From Tubulanus polymorphus (Eukaryota > Nemertea > Palaeonemertea > Tubulaniformes > Tubulanidae): a stretch of DNA of 64,000 nucleotides. Below are positions 21,441-30,980 of this stretch, piece by piece. Below the pieces are notes generated by a model. The model was not told where the DNA came from, searched no databases, and worked only from the letters and a program-made list of their open reading frames with translations. Within the stretch, counting starts at the first letter, position 1. Each line of letters starts with the position of its first letter. Both the position numbers and the translations under genes were made by a program. The stretch is from positions 12,088,278 through 12,152,277 of the forward strand of contig NC_134030.1 in the NCBI RefSeq assembly GCF_964204645.1. The letters are read 5' to 3'.

Positions 21441-21817
21441 TCTCCTTACCCCAGATTTCAGTTATTTCTTCACAAATTCCGAAACGATTATTTAAGACAT
21501 TCAGCACGTCGGCCAAATAAAAGATCTGTCAGTTAAATTTGAAATTTGGTATAATTTCTAAATCAAGATGCACACCAATAAAAGTCCAAAAGGGGCGAAA
21601 CTTTGAAACGAATTGCCGAATAAAATTAAGTCTTTAAGAACAGCTAAGTCATTCTCAAATGGTATCAAAACTCACACTCTTTCTAATCATTAGATCTGCG
21701 TGCACGCCTATTTTCATTCTGTTCATTCCTTTCTCCCCTTTTCTTGCTTTTTGTGTGGTTGCATGGTGTGTGTTTGTGTGTATGTGGTGTGTGTATGCGC
21801 GTGTTCGTGCTGGGAGC

Positions 21818-21935
21818 ATCCTCCCACTGCAGGGATTCGAACCTGATGGCATCGCTACACTCAGCCACGGCACGAGTACCGTGGCAATCTCGATGCCATC
21901 AGGTTCGAATCCCTGCCGGGGAGGATGTGCTGGGA
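21818..21935. repeat. Compact tRNA-like foldback (near-perfect palindrome)
   Basis: Left arm 21818-21872 and right arm 21874-21930 are inverted copies: CATCCTCC...GGGATTCGAACCTGATGGCA against TGCCATCAGGTTCGAATCCC...GGAGGATG, meeting at GAGTACCGTGGC. It is the tightest member of the family at 287-590 and would extrude as a long hairpin. Confidence 0.7.
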
Positions 21936-21953
21936 GAAACACACTAGATAATA

Positions 21954-22017
21954 GGATGGTCATATCAAAGCTGTGGGTACTGTGATCTGTGCGCATTTGT
22001 GGCCAGCAAACAGATCC
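21954..22017 (+). repeat. Diverged fragment of the 659-bp TCCAG-bounded element
   Basis: 'AAAGCTGTGGGTACTG' and 'GTGATCTGTG.GCATTTGTGG' match the starts of the elements at 31650 and 55945, with an internal 22-bp stretch missing. Only this short part is present. Confidence 0.55.
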
Positions 22018-22199
22018 ACGACGATCATGTCATGGTTAGTGAAGTAATAACACGTCCAGGGAGAGGCAACATGTGAAATTCAGTTTATTTCCACACCACA
22101 TTTTCCAGTGCATTTCTTTGAAAGAATCGAATGATTTAGATTTCATATTTTATTTTCGATCACGCATCATCGTACGAGATACTAATTGTGCATTTCAAG

Positions 22200-22412
22200 C
22201 ACGAGCGTCTATAGATGGATAAGGACCCATATAAGCTTTAGCTTCTCCTTACTCATCGCACTTTATATTGTTAAATCTTTTATGTATATATTTATATGTA
22301 TGTATGTTTGTATGTGTATGTATATGGCATGTGCAAAGTGTAATTTCATTCTGTGATCCTGTAATTATGTAACGATTTATTTTGCAAAATAAAATACATT
22401 CATTCAAGTACC
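22200..22412 (+). mobile_element. LINE 3' UTR tail
   Basis: An AT-rich run ends in TTTTGCAAAATAAAATACAT followed by TCATTCA repeats, the usual 3' end of CR1/L2-like non-LTR elements (poly(A)-like signal plus a short tandem tail). No ORF2 remains. Confidence 0.5.
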
Positions 22413-22508
22413 TCATCTGGTAGGATGGACAGTTTGAGGATCATAGTAGTTCTAATTCGCCCTCATCAACCTCGTTCAATTCACTTATGAATCTGCGTTT
22501 AGGAATTC

Positions 22509-22685
22509 TATGGTGGCTGATTCGGGCCATACTAAAACCAAATTTTTTGAATTCTCGCGCGAAAAAACCAAACTTTTTGAATTCTCGCGCGAGAAAACCA
22601 AAAAACGGGCCAATGTGAAAAATTTTGTATCGTTGCTTTAGCCGTACAGAAAAATTTTTTAGTATGGCCCGAATCAGCCACCATA
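22509..22685. mobile_element. 177-bp MITE, GGTGGCTGAT family, GAATTC duplication
   Basis: Inverted ends TATGGTGGCTGATTCGGGCC at both termini are flanked by GAATTC on each side (22503-22508 and 22686-22691). The same end sequence, with AA for TC, closes the element at 47238-48450. The middle has two copies of 'TTTTTGAATTCTCGCGCG'. It lies about 130 bp past the stop codon of the GPCR gene. Confidence 0.8.
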
Positions 22686-22818
22686 GAATTCTGCTATAAA
22701 GGCTGGGAATTTTCATAGTATTACTGACAGATACTGGTGTCGAATAGCGAGTTGTTTGGTGGTCAGCCGCATATTCTAATCCGGGTTTGATACGAGTCAA
22801 GCAATTACAGCCACGCCT

Positions 22819-23898
22819 TCATTCCGCCTTTCGTCGGCAAAAGCGACATTTTAGAATCAGGTCTTTAGCGGTAGCTCTAAAATGATCGTTGGCCACGTAA
22901 TAGATAAAGAAATTTACCGACGAGTTCAAAGTTGGTAAAAGGTTGTCGAACATCATTTGAGTGATGTATACCGCGTCGCCGGAGTGCCAAATTCTTGGAA
23001 GGTTTATAAAACGGGCTAGGAATTCATAGATAGATCGATAAGATGGCGGTATTTCGCAGACGACAAATAGAACGACTATAGCTATAGCAATTTTGATAGC
23101 TTTCACGTCGAGACGCGATATATTTCTTTCGCCAGTCATTTCTTTTCTTTTCGCCGTCAGTTTACGAAGAATCCATATCAGGTAGCAATTGAAAATCATT
23201 AGTAAAATTGCCGGCAATAATTCTTTAATTAATGTAGCGATGAATTGGTCAATCCATTTGAAAGCACGGAAGAAGCCCGATCGTACCTTCCCTTTTGCTG
23301 AACCGATGCCCATTACGCGAACATTGTTACAAGCGTCAAAGAACCAAGTGTTTACGCGTGTGCCGATAACGAAAGGCGAGTATAATATACCAAAGCCGAA
23401 AACCATACAACAAACAATGATTTTTATTCTGTATTTTGTAATGTGAGATCTTACGAAAAATGGAAAAGTTAAAGATACGCATCGTTCTAAAACTAACAGC
23501 ACGGTTATCCAGTTGCGCGTCAACTGCGCCGAATGTCGCGGAATCCAAGCCGTTTTATAGATCCACGGTCGCACGCCCCAGCTCAGGTACGGAATCCAAA
23601 ACATGTGAGTTCCTTGCGTGAACCAGGACACGACGAAACGCAACGGTTCCTGAATCGTGTTGAAAACAAGGAAGAGTATATCGGCCAGCGCGAGGCAGCG
23701 TAACAGGTACAACGAGATGTGATCAGACGACTGGCGACGTATGATGAAAATACTGAACGTATTCAGAATGATGCCGACGATGCTGATCGGTAGAGCGCCC
23801 GCTAGTTTTACGCTGACGAGAAGCACGTTTTTAAAAACGTACGGTCGATTACAGTCTACGGTAGTTTCAGCTACTGTGGTCGTTGCACTATAATTCAT
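22819..23898 (-). CDS. Rhodopsin-class GPCR, FMRFamide-receptor-like
   Basis: Single coding exon of 359 aa. The first ATG is at 23896-23898; a GTG 12 nt upstream is unlikely to be used. Seven hydrophobic segments lie at about 27-52, 62-85, 125-147, 158-182, 225-250, 268-290 and 308-332. The DRY box is 'ERC' and NPxxY is replaced by 'NSSVNFFIYYV', a pattern shared with FMRFamide and related invertebrate neuropeptide receptors. TM6 carries 'VVCEIPPS'. The tail is short, basic and Cys-rich. N2 is a glycosylation sequon (NYS). The Cys normally at the top of TM3 appears absent, though one Cys is present in the second extracellular loop (DAC). Ligand unknown. The gene lies in the 9.3-kb segment between the two halves of a retrotransposon. 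Confidence 0.88.
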   Translation of the reverse strand: MNYSATTTVAETTVDCNRPYVFKNVLLVSVKLAGALPISIVGIILNTFSIFIIRRQSSDHISLYLLRCLALADILFLVFNTIQEPLRFVVSWFTQGTHMFWIPYLSWGVRPWIYKTAWIPRHSAQLTRNWITVLLVLERCVSLTFPFFVRSHITKYRIKIIVCCMVFGFGILYSPFVIGTRVNTWFFDACNNVRVMGIGSAKGKVRSGFFRAFKWIDQFIATLIKELLPAILLMIFNCYLIWILRKLTAKRKEMTGERNISRLDVKAIKIAIAIVVLFVVCEIPPSYRSIYEFLARFINLPRIWHSGDAVYITQMMFDNLLPTLNSSVNFFIYYVANDHFRATAKDLILKCRFCRRKAE

Positions 23899-23944
23899 GC
23901 TGATAGCCACTGCATGTCACATACCACGAATAATGGCGGTTCTG

Positions 23945-24200
23945 ATATCGATAGTTAAAAGTTATAGTTACCTACGAACAATCCCATGATTACGTAGTAA
24001 GAACGAACACTCCGTTGCTTCGGATAGTACTATTCCGAGTTCTGCGCGGTCATTATGAGCGTATCTATTTAACACCCGTATTGCTCGGATTAGTTTTACT
24101 ACCAACGGGTGGCACTGTAGGTAAATTTCACATGAATCAACGACTTTCGGCTATTAGCGGTACTTAAGACCACTTGAAAACATCATAGTCAATTACGGTA
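23945..24200. other. Upstream of GPCR; pogo-like end
   Basis: About 250 bp of spacer. 'GGGTGGCACTGTAGG' at about 24107-24121 resembles the right end of the pogo-like MITE at 1855-2613. A left partner was not found. No promoter element is obvious. Confidence 0.35.
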
Positions 24201-24269
24201 AGTATTAGGGAATATGGGGGTTCATACCAAAGGTCGAAGGGTCGAGCTCATAAAAATATGAAAATAAAT

Positions 24270-24546
24270 AATTCTAGTCAAATGTAAAGAAATTCAATAT
24301 TAACAAGAAATATTAGAAAAACATTAGAAAAACAATAACTTTCTTTAGAATGATGCTAGAGTGATACTAACAGTTAAAGTTATTGTTTCTATTTGCTCAC
24401 TGGATTAAATAATATTTTAAATAGATTCGATTAGAAAAAACATTAGAATTGAATAAGTTAGTATTATTAAAGCAAGTTATTGTTTTTCTAATGTTTTTTT
24501 AATATTTCTTGTTAATATTAAATTTCTTTACATTTGACTAGAATTC
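24270..24546. repeat. Foldback, 72-bp arms
   Basis: Left arm 24270-24342 (ATTCTAGTCAAATGTAAAGA...) and right arm 24474-24546 (...TCTTTACATTTGACTAGAAT) are near-perfect inverted copies around a ~130-bp spacer. The whole unit is very AT-rich. Confidence 0.7.
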
Positions 24547-24689
24547 AACTGAAAATTCAATAAACTAAGTAACTAATATCACTCTTGTCAGAAATAAAGC
24601 ATAATTTGCATTTAATACGTATCTAATACGTATTTAATACATTAATACCTCTGCCCCCTTTTTTAATGAAATACTATTTTTACAATATT

Positions 24690-24780
24690 TTATACATTTC
24701 AGCCAATAGATTTTATATTTTCAGCTAATTTAACAGTCTTATTCTTAATTTATCATTTAGTTTATGAATATACAATCTAC
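24690..24780 (+). repeat. Direct duplication inside AT-rich island (copy 2 at 25360-25470)
   Basis: 'ATTTCAGCCAATA', 'TTTTATATTTTCAGC' and 'AATTTAACAGTCT' recur in the same order at 25360-25470, followed in both by 'AATTTATCATTTAG'. Copy 2 has about 15 extra bases. Confidence 0.6.
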
Positions 24781-24904
24781 TCAATTTAATATTCAAACAG
24801 TTTAACAATCTAACGGATTCATTGTAATACTCTTTTAATAATGATAAAAATAAATATATAATTGAATATAATTTGTACTTTTCCAAATATATATAATAAA
24901 TCTC

Positions 24905-25030
24905 GCTTGACAGGGGTTCGGTATCACTCCCGAACTCGCTTCCATTCGGCTAGTAACGACTCCAACGACTCGTGAGGTCAAGGGGTTCGGCAATGCTTTA
25001 GCGTAGTGGGTTCGAATCCCTTGACAGGTG
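24905..25030 (+). repeat. tRNA-like GC-rich patch
   Basis: Two related segments: CTTGACAGGGGTTCGGTATC (24908) and GTCAAGGGGTTCGGCAATGC (24977). The second is followed by an A-box-like TTTAGCGTAGTGG joined directly to a B-box-like GGGTTCGAATCCC, and GTCAAGG pairs with CCTTGAC. The fold has no room for D and anticodon arms, so it is a collapsed tRNA relic, not a working tRNA. Confidence 0.4.
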
Positions 25031-25207
25031 AAGATGAATAAATCTGTGAGATAAATAAATATTGAAACAGAAATATATATGATAAATCTGTGATTTTCAT
25101 TACTGAATCAAATATATATGATAATTCTGAAATTCATTACTGAATCAAATATATATCATAAAATTTAAAGATATTATATAATCTAAACTATTTATATATC
25201 TATGTAT

Positions 25208-25267
25208 TAGACGTACGAGTAAGAATCCAAGAAAGTAAGAATTCTTACTTTCTTACTCGTACGTCTA
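25208..25267. repeat. Long near-perfect palindrome
   Basis: TAGACGTACGAGTAAGAA at the left pairs with TTCTTACTCGTACGTCTA at the right, and an inner AGTAAGAATTCTTACT completes the stem. Only about 6 bases on the left arm are unpaired. It could extrude as a cruciform. Confidence 0.75.
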
Positions 25268-25819
25268 GTACATATATGTATAAATTAGTTTTATAATAAT
25301 TATAAATATGAATTATTAATCTAAGTATAGAAATTTAAGTTTAAACATATAATTTATTCATTTTTATATATTTCAGCCAATATGTTTTATATTTTCAGCC
25401 AATTTAACAGTCTATTGCTTTATTTGAATTATATAATTTATCATTTAGCTCGTGAATATATTTATGATTCCTAAATGATTTTTCATTTTTATACCTTTAC
25501 ATATTTACATATTTCACAGCATTTAATATTATTAATTCTATCTGAAATATAATTTATGTTTTCTTTTAATTCTGTATACCTAATTCTACAGTTATCATAG
25601 AATTCTAACAGCTGTTTTTATGAGTAAATTGAAAAAGAAACTAAACCTGAAACCATAATTATTAATTTCAGTTGCTCTTGATTTCTGTAAATAAGGTGTA
25701 ATAAATTCAATATATGTTCACTCATTTTTATAGTTAAAATATGTAAAATAAATCAAATTAAAAGATGCTGTCTTAATCATCTAAATCATTTTCTAAATTA
25801 ACTTTTTAATTCTTTTTAT

Positions 25820-26000
25820 TTTTATGATTTCCATTTAATTTCTTTAATTTCTTGTTTAATTTTATATTTTCATTCATTAGATCCTTACTGATATTCTCGT
25901 TATAAAAGTAAAGCGCTGCCAATATTAACCCTCCAGCTACAAGATAATGTTTTAAATCACTTTTTCCAGTTGGAATGAAATTTTATTCATTTAAGAAAAA
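25820..26000 (-). pseudogene. Small membrane-protein-like frame in AT-rich island
   Basis: Following an in-frame TAA, about 57 codons encode a short polar stretch, then a hydrophobic helix (HYLVAGGLILAALYFY), then a Lys/Asn-rich tail (KLNKKLKKLNGNHKNKKN). No ATG was found at the head of the frame. It resembles a small single-pass membrane protein from an AT-rich genome. Identity unknown. Confidence 0.35.
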
Positions 26001-26049
26001 AATGAAAAGATTAATAAGTAATTTGAAATATCATATTTTGAATATTTAG

Positions 26050-26303
26050 GGTTTTCTGACTTTCGTCGAAAACCCTCTTGAAATTCTGTTGATTATTATT
26101 ATTATATATTTTCCGCCGATTTCGTCAAATAAAATTCATCTTCATTCAGATTCGGCAACTGACAGTTCCGAAACGAAATGTATAAATTGATACTGTAATA
26201 ACGGTCTCTCTGAACCAACAGATTGTCCGAATGTACTTTCCATCCTATTTGAAACTTAAAATTACTTATTAAGTTACTGTAAATAAAGAATTGAATTGAA
26301 TTG
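26050..26303 (+). mobile_element. LINE 3' tail inside AT-rich island
   Basis: Ends in AATAAAGAATTGAATTGAAT, the same terminus as the LINE tail at 28725-29076: AATAAA followed by a (TTGAA)n-type short tandem run. No coding part remains. Confidence 0.5.
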
Positions 26304-26596
26304 TTAGACAACAAGCACCGGCGAAATAACAGTTTGTGACGTCATTTAGTAAGTAAATAAAGGAGGGCTCCGAGAATTTCCAAATCACGGGGGACTATAC
26401 TGGGGTTAGACCATTCAACCAAAAAGAGGATTGCTCCGATAATATCCAAATCATCTCATTTTATTTTTTCCATCGAATACCCGGTGATTAATTTTTCCTT
26501 TCGATCACATGCATCCAGAAAACCCGTTATCGCTGCTTTGCAGCTATATTTTAGTTTTATAATTTGAAATTTTCCAATTACTCATACAGCTTAATC

Positions 26597-27235
26597 TTAT
26601 TTCAATATAGAATTATTATTCTTTTCATAATTGATATGTTTAATTGTTTGATAATGCTTTGATTTATGTGATTTTAAATATTTGCCGCCACTATAAAAAC
26701 ATATTTTCTCATTAGGATTGAATTTTCTTAATTCATTATCTAAACCAAATTGAATTCCAATATCTTTATAAGAATTATCATTAACTGATTCACATTGAAT
26801 TCCAATATTTGATGAATTTTCATTATAGATAATTTGTTTGTTATTAAAATTAAAATGATATAATTGTCGTTTTTCAATTCTTAAGTTTATCAAATCATTG
26901 TAATCTTTAGAAAGTATTAAATCATCATTTCTTTCGTTAAAAGGAGTTTGAAGAATATTTATTATGTTTTCATCTCAATTCCCTTTATAATTTAAGACTG
27001 CATTGAATACTTTTGGATTTTTAGCACCATTATCAAAAGTATCTACTAGTTAAGTAATAAAATATTTTTCATTTGATAATATTTGTTTAATTACAGTAAT
27101 ATTATCGATTTTATATTGTCTTGCATACACTAAATTTGTTGCTTAAATATAATTTTTAATGTTAAACTGTGAAAATAATTTGTTGGTTTCATTGATTTCG
27201 ATTTTAAATTTGGGTTCTTCTTCTTCTTTCTTCAT
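26597..27235 (-). pseudogene. Decayed 213-codon ORF of AT-rich element
   Basis: From an ATG at 27233-27235 (MKKEEEEPKFKIEINET...) one frame runs to a TAA at 26597-26599. It has only three internal stops (TAA at 27143-27145, TAA at 27050-27052, TGA at 26975-26977) and no frameshift. The product is rich in Asn, Ile, Lys and Tyr. The C-terminal part repeats 'NIGIQCE' / 'DIGIQFG' and ends with 'CFYSGGKYLKSHKSKHY'. No family is recognised. Either a young pseudogene or, less likely, a gene from a genome with reassigned stops. Confidence 0.45.
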
Positions 27236-27535
27236 TTTATAACAAAACTTTAAAATGAATCTAACTCATTCAAATATAAATATTCAATGTTAAAATATGA
27301 ATTATTTCTCACACTTTACTCACACATTTATGTTTAAAAATCTAATTTTAATCAACTCGTTAATTTCTATTTTATTTCACACTTTTATAATTAATATATA
27401 AATAATTTATAATTTATTTCAAAATATATGAAATTCATGTAAATAATGTTCATTTATATGAAAATATTAAGAGTAATAGGGAATATTGGGGTTCAGATCA
27501 AAGGTTGAAGGGGTGAGTGAGTAAAAAATAAAAAA

Positions 27536-28724
27536 ATCCAAAAGTATTCAATACAGTTTTATATATGTTTTTTTTAAGGCTGGGCGAGAATATGTTCTTA
27601 TGTTTTTGTTTCTCTGGATGTTGCTATTTAAGAGTTCAATCATTTCAGTCGACTACCAAACAAAGGATTTTTCTGTATGTTCTGTGTCCTGTTTTTCCAT
27701 AACCCTAGGATTGCATTTTAGGTATCTTTTCGCGGATGACCGAGAGCTGCTGTCCCTTTCTAGTAATTTGATGATATCTGTCGAATTTTAATTTTCAAAA
27801 GGAATCAGGCATATCTCCTTGTTTAACTAAGTATGAACTCAACTTTAAGGGACACTCCCTTAAAAGGCGCCGAAGTGAAATCATGTGTCGAGTGGAGATG
27901 ACAGAATTTCTTCAAAATCGGAGAAAATTGAATATTTTGAAAATAATGATTTTACACGTATGTAAATCCGTTATAACTGGAGCAATTTTCATAAAAACAT
28001 ATCTATGGAATCAGCGAAATGTAATCAAGAAGAATACTATGTATACGATGTTATCAAAGACATTTGAAAAAAGTTTTCTGAATTCGTCAACTGTGAAACT
28101 AGTGTCAACCAGATGTGTTCCCATTAAACAACCGACCGCGAGCCGAGTCAATGTAAGATGTGGCCTACACTGAAAGTCTCAAGCGCTACCACCGGTTTTT
28201 AGGTGCCTCTGAATGTCGGCCGTTAAAAAACTGAACAATTGCCATTTAGAAAGGGCCTAGTTAGACAAAATGCTAGATGTGTATATCGTGCGATACAGGC
28301 TCCATATTTCATGTGTGTTTGGAATTTAACCTTGTTTATAACGAAACACACCTGTTTTTTTTTATATTTTAGATTTAAAAAGAGCGCACGATATTGCAAT
28401 AAAGAACTGACAATGAAAAAGGGGTAACAGGTGACTGATATTACACCGAATTTCCTATGAACACTTTTCATATAGTGAATTCTATAGAAGAGTAAAAAGA
28501 ACAAGAAAATTAATTTTAGAAAATTATTTGACGCCTGGGAAAAAAATGTAGAATTTCTGAGCTAAGCTAATGTGGAATTGCAAATTTGAAATCGAAGTTT
28601 TAAGAAATTTGGGAAATGATGAGATTTGGCGATTGGGTAGATGATACAGGTCTTCGACTCTAGTAGTGGTTTAAATTTTTTTATTGAAAATTTTCAATAA
28701 TTGATCGCGAACGTGCGACCGACT
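27536..28724. other. No gene recognised
   Basis: Several short open frames (27600, 27883, 28239) show no motif or signal of coding. Composition returns to that of the bulk flanks. Confidence 0.35.
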
Positions 28725-29076
28725 TCATTTACTTATGCCTCTAAGCTGGTCAGCAACTTCATTGCCTCCATGGATGAAGAAAGAGCTCTTCTGATGTCTG
28801 CTTCATCATGACTTCGAGCATATTGTGTGGCCTAGCCAGCCGGCCCGGTCCCCGGCCACGGGTTTGGCTGTCACTCGATATCCTAGAGTCTTGAGTCTGG
28901 GTGGGTTGAAGTAGACATTGCCATTTAAAATAACATGCTTATGTTGTTCTGTATGAATTACCCGTGTGTCATGTATGTTGTATTAATTTATTTTAAAATT
29001 TGTATTTATTGAATTTGGGAATTTTATCCCGGAATATCAATGTAATAAGGATCAATAAAGAATTGAATTGAATTGT
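28725..29076 (+). mobile_element. LINE 3' end with residual ORF2 tail
   Basis: A short readable tail 'KLVSNFIASMDEERALLMS' at about 28740-28805 is followed by a 3' UTR ending GGATCAATAAAGAATTGAAT, with a repeated TTGAA unit. This is a 5'-truncated non-LTR element. Confidence 0.5.
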
Positions 29077-29824
29077 CACCTTATATACATGCCATCAGAG
29101 GACATGGAGCCGTATATGACAGCTATGCTATTATAAATTGCTAATCTCACGAAACTTGCATACTCCTAATATCAAACATATTTTCTAAAACGTTTGAATA
29201 TTGAAATTATATGTTTACACATTTTCATATTGACCGCTTGTAGCCGCTGATGAAATTCACGCCGGCCCTACACACATCGTAGATAGCTTCGTCATTCCAC
29301 CGGCATGCCCACGTCAGGGTCTGACTTTTATATCAGACTTCCGCATCGTGTATACATCCGCCATTTAACCGAATAATCCGATTTACTTATCATTTCTATT
29401 TATGCCTGCCGCTTCTGATATAATCATACATCCTTTACTATTACAATACGTCTTCTAATGATATTTAATGCAATATAACATTTCGACGTTCAAATATAGG
29501 TCATTATATAATCACAGGAAGCCATTCTACATCTACGTCAATAATATTTTGCCAGATAGCTTGTTTGTGTACACATAAACCTGTGACGTTTTGCACATCG
29601 ATTTACGGCTGTCGTTTGTAAAATGACGCTGAATGGTTAACATTGTTTAGGTTTCATAATGGTAACGTTTTATAAGGCGTCAAAAAACTTGAAATATTAA
29701 CGAAACAGTTTTTTGACGGAAAAATCGGTACCGTCGAATTTTCAAAACTTTTTCAATGCCTTGGTTACCACTGGTCTAGTACGCGGTCAATACGACGACA
29801 AGCACTTTCGAATTCGACCACGAT
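29077..29824. other. No gene recognised
   Basis: Unannotated spacer between a LINE tail and the minisatellite; nothing coding or repeated was recognised. Confidence 0.3.
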
Positions 29825-30240
29825 ATTCGAGAAGTTTCACTTGGGCAGTGGTGGTCAGTGATGGTCAATTTATGAATTTTCAATGGCGAATCCTTTCTAG
29901 TTTCACACCAAATGCGGTACCGGTATGTCGTTCTCACATTCGAGAAGTTTAAACTGGTCAGTGGTGGTCAGTGATGGTCAGTTTATGAATTTTCAATGGC
30001 GAATCCTTTCTAGTTTGACACCGTAACGCGGTATATCTTTCTCATATTCGAGAAGCATGAATTGGTCAGTGGTGGTCAGTGATAGTCAATTCATGAATTC
30101 TCAATATTTATGGCGAATCCATTCGAGTTTGACACCATAACACGGTGTATTGTTTTCAAATTCAAGGAGTTTGAATTGGTCAGTGGTGGTCAGTGATGGT
30201 CAGTTTATGAAGTTGCAATGATTCTTCAGTAGTTTGAAAA
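29825..30240 (+). repeat. Minisatellite, ~112-bp unit, 3.7 copies
   Basis: Units start at ATTCGAGAAG (29825, 29938, 30046) and ATTCAAGGAG (30160), giving lengths 113, 108 and 114 plus a partial unit. Each unit carries GTCAGTGGTGGTCAGTGATG and ATGGCGAATCC. Copies differ by small indels. Confidence 0.8.
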
Positions 30241-30646
30241 CAAACATAATTTGAAAAATTTCCGAAATTCGAAGTCAAGTGGTCAGACTCGGGGATATCT
30301 CAATTGATCAGTTTCTGACCGTCATGGTGTCACCATTGTGGTCTATAGCTCAAATGAAACATGTGGAACCGACGAGGGGGCCCAAAAGCGTAAGTCATTT
30401 CCTGAGTTATGTGATCCAAAAATGCCCTAACTGGAAGAGGCAGTCTCTCAATTGGATGAATCGGACAGGACAATCAAAAAAATTTGGGAAGGCCACAGGT
30501 AGTGATCTTTCCACGAAGCCCACGCGGTGAGCGTATTATTATAAAATCTTTTTTAAACCACCATGTACCACGAAGTAATAAGCATCGTTGTAAGCACTTG
30601 AAACAGCCATTAACCACTTGAAACTGTCAAATCAAACATCCAAAGA

Positions 30647-30740
30647 GGGGTAGTTCAGCAAACCGGAGTTTTCATTGGCCTCTCTAGACTACCCCGCCAG
30701 TACGGGTAGCCGAGCAAACCGGAAAACTAATAATGGCTCC
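30647..30740. repeat. Short duplicated motif at retroelement break
   Basis: GGGTAGTTCAGCAAACCGGA (30648) and GGGTAGCCGAGCAAACCGGA (30704) lie 56 bp apart. An inverted piece (CTACCCC) lies between them. The second copy ends exactly where RNase H homology starts at about 30741. Confidence 0.55.
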
Positions 30741-30980
30741 AGCTCGATCTGCGCCCAGTTCCGCTCGGAACTGGTCAGCGTACGTGACGCATACTCGATG
30801 GGTCGACCATCTTGGAGTAATACAGCGCCCATCCCAGTACGCGAACTATCGGCTTGTAACACAAGATCTTTCCATGCATCATAGTAGGCTAGTACTGGGG
30901 TCACCGTTAATTTACGCTCAACTATATTAAATGCATCCTAGCATTGTTCTGTCCATTTGAACGCTTCGTCTTTGCGCTTA
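30741..30980 (-). pseudogene. Ty3/gypsy RT connection and RNase H N-terminal half
   Basis: On the minus strand 'EAFKWTEQC', a stop, then 'DAFNIVE' and 'TPVLAYYDAWKDLVLQADSS' lead into RNase H with 'GMGAVLLQDGRPIEYASR' and 'NWAQIELE'. Homology is lost right after AQIELE at about 30741. The rest of RNase H is at 21440-21160. The catalytic Asp in 'QADSS' is present; later catalytic residues are on the other piece. Confidence 0.8.

Larger units (their letters stand above)
24201..27535. mobile_element. AT-rich island bounded by direct repeats
   Basis: An ~3.3-kb block, visibly far more AT-rich than its flanks, is bounded by an imperfect direct repeat of about 46-65 bp: AGTATTAGGGAATATGGGGG at 24201 and AGTAATAGGGAATATTGGGG at 27472, both followed by GTTC..A.CAAAGGT.GAAGGG. 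Inside are a 277-bp foldback, a 59-bp palindrome, a tRNA-like patch, an internal direct duplication, a LINE tail and a decayed 213-codon frame. Terminal direct repeats plus distinct base composition suggest integrated foreign DNA such as a plasmid-like or virus-like element, but no hallmark gene is recognised. Confidence 0.55.

Noticed and set aside
24977-25022. tRNA gene in the AT-rich island
   Set aside because: Acceptor-like and T-arm-like parts are only about 46 nt apart, leaving no anticodon arm.
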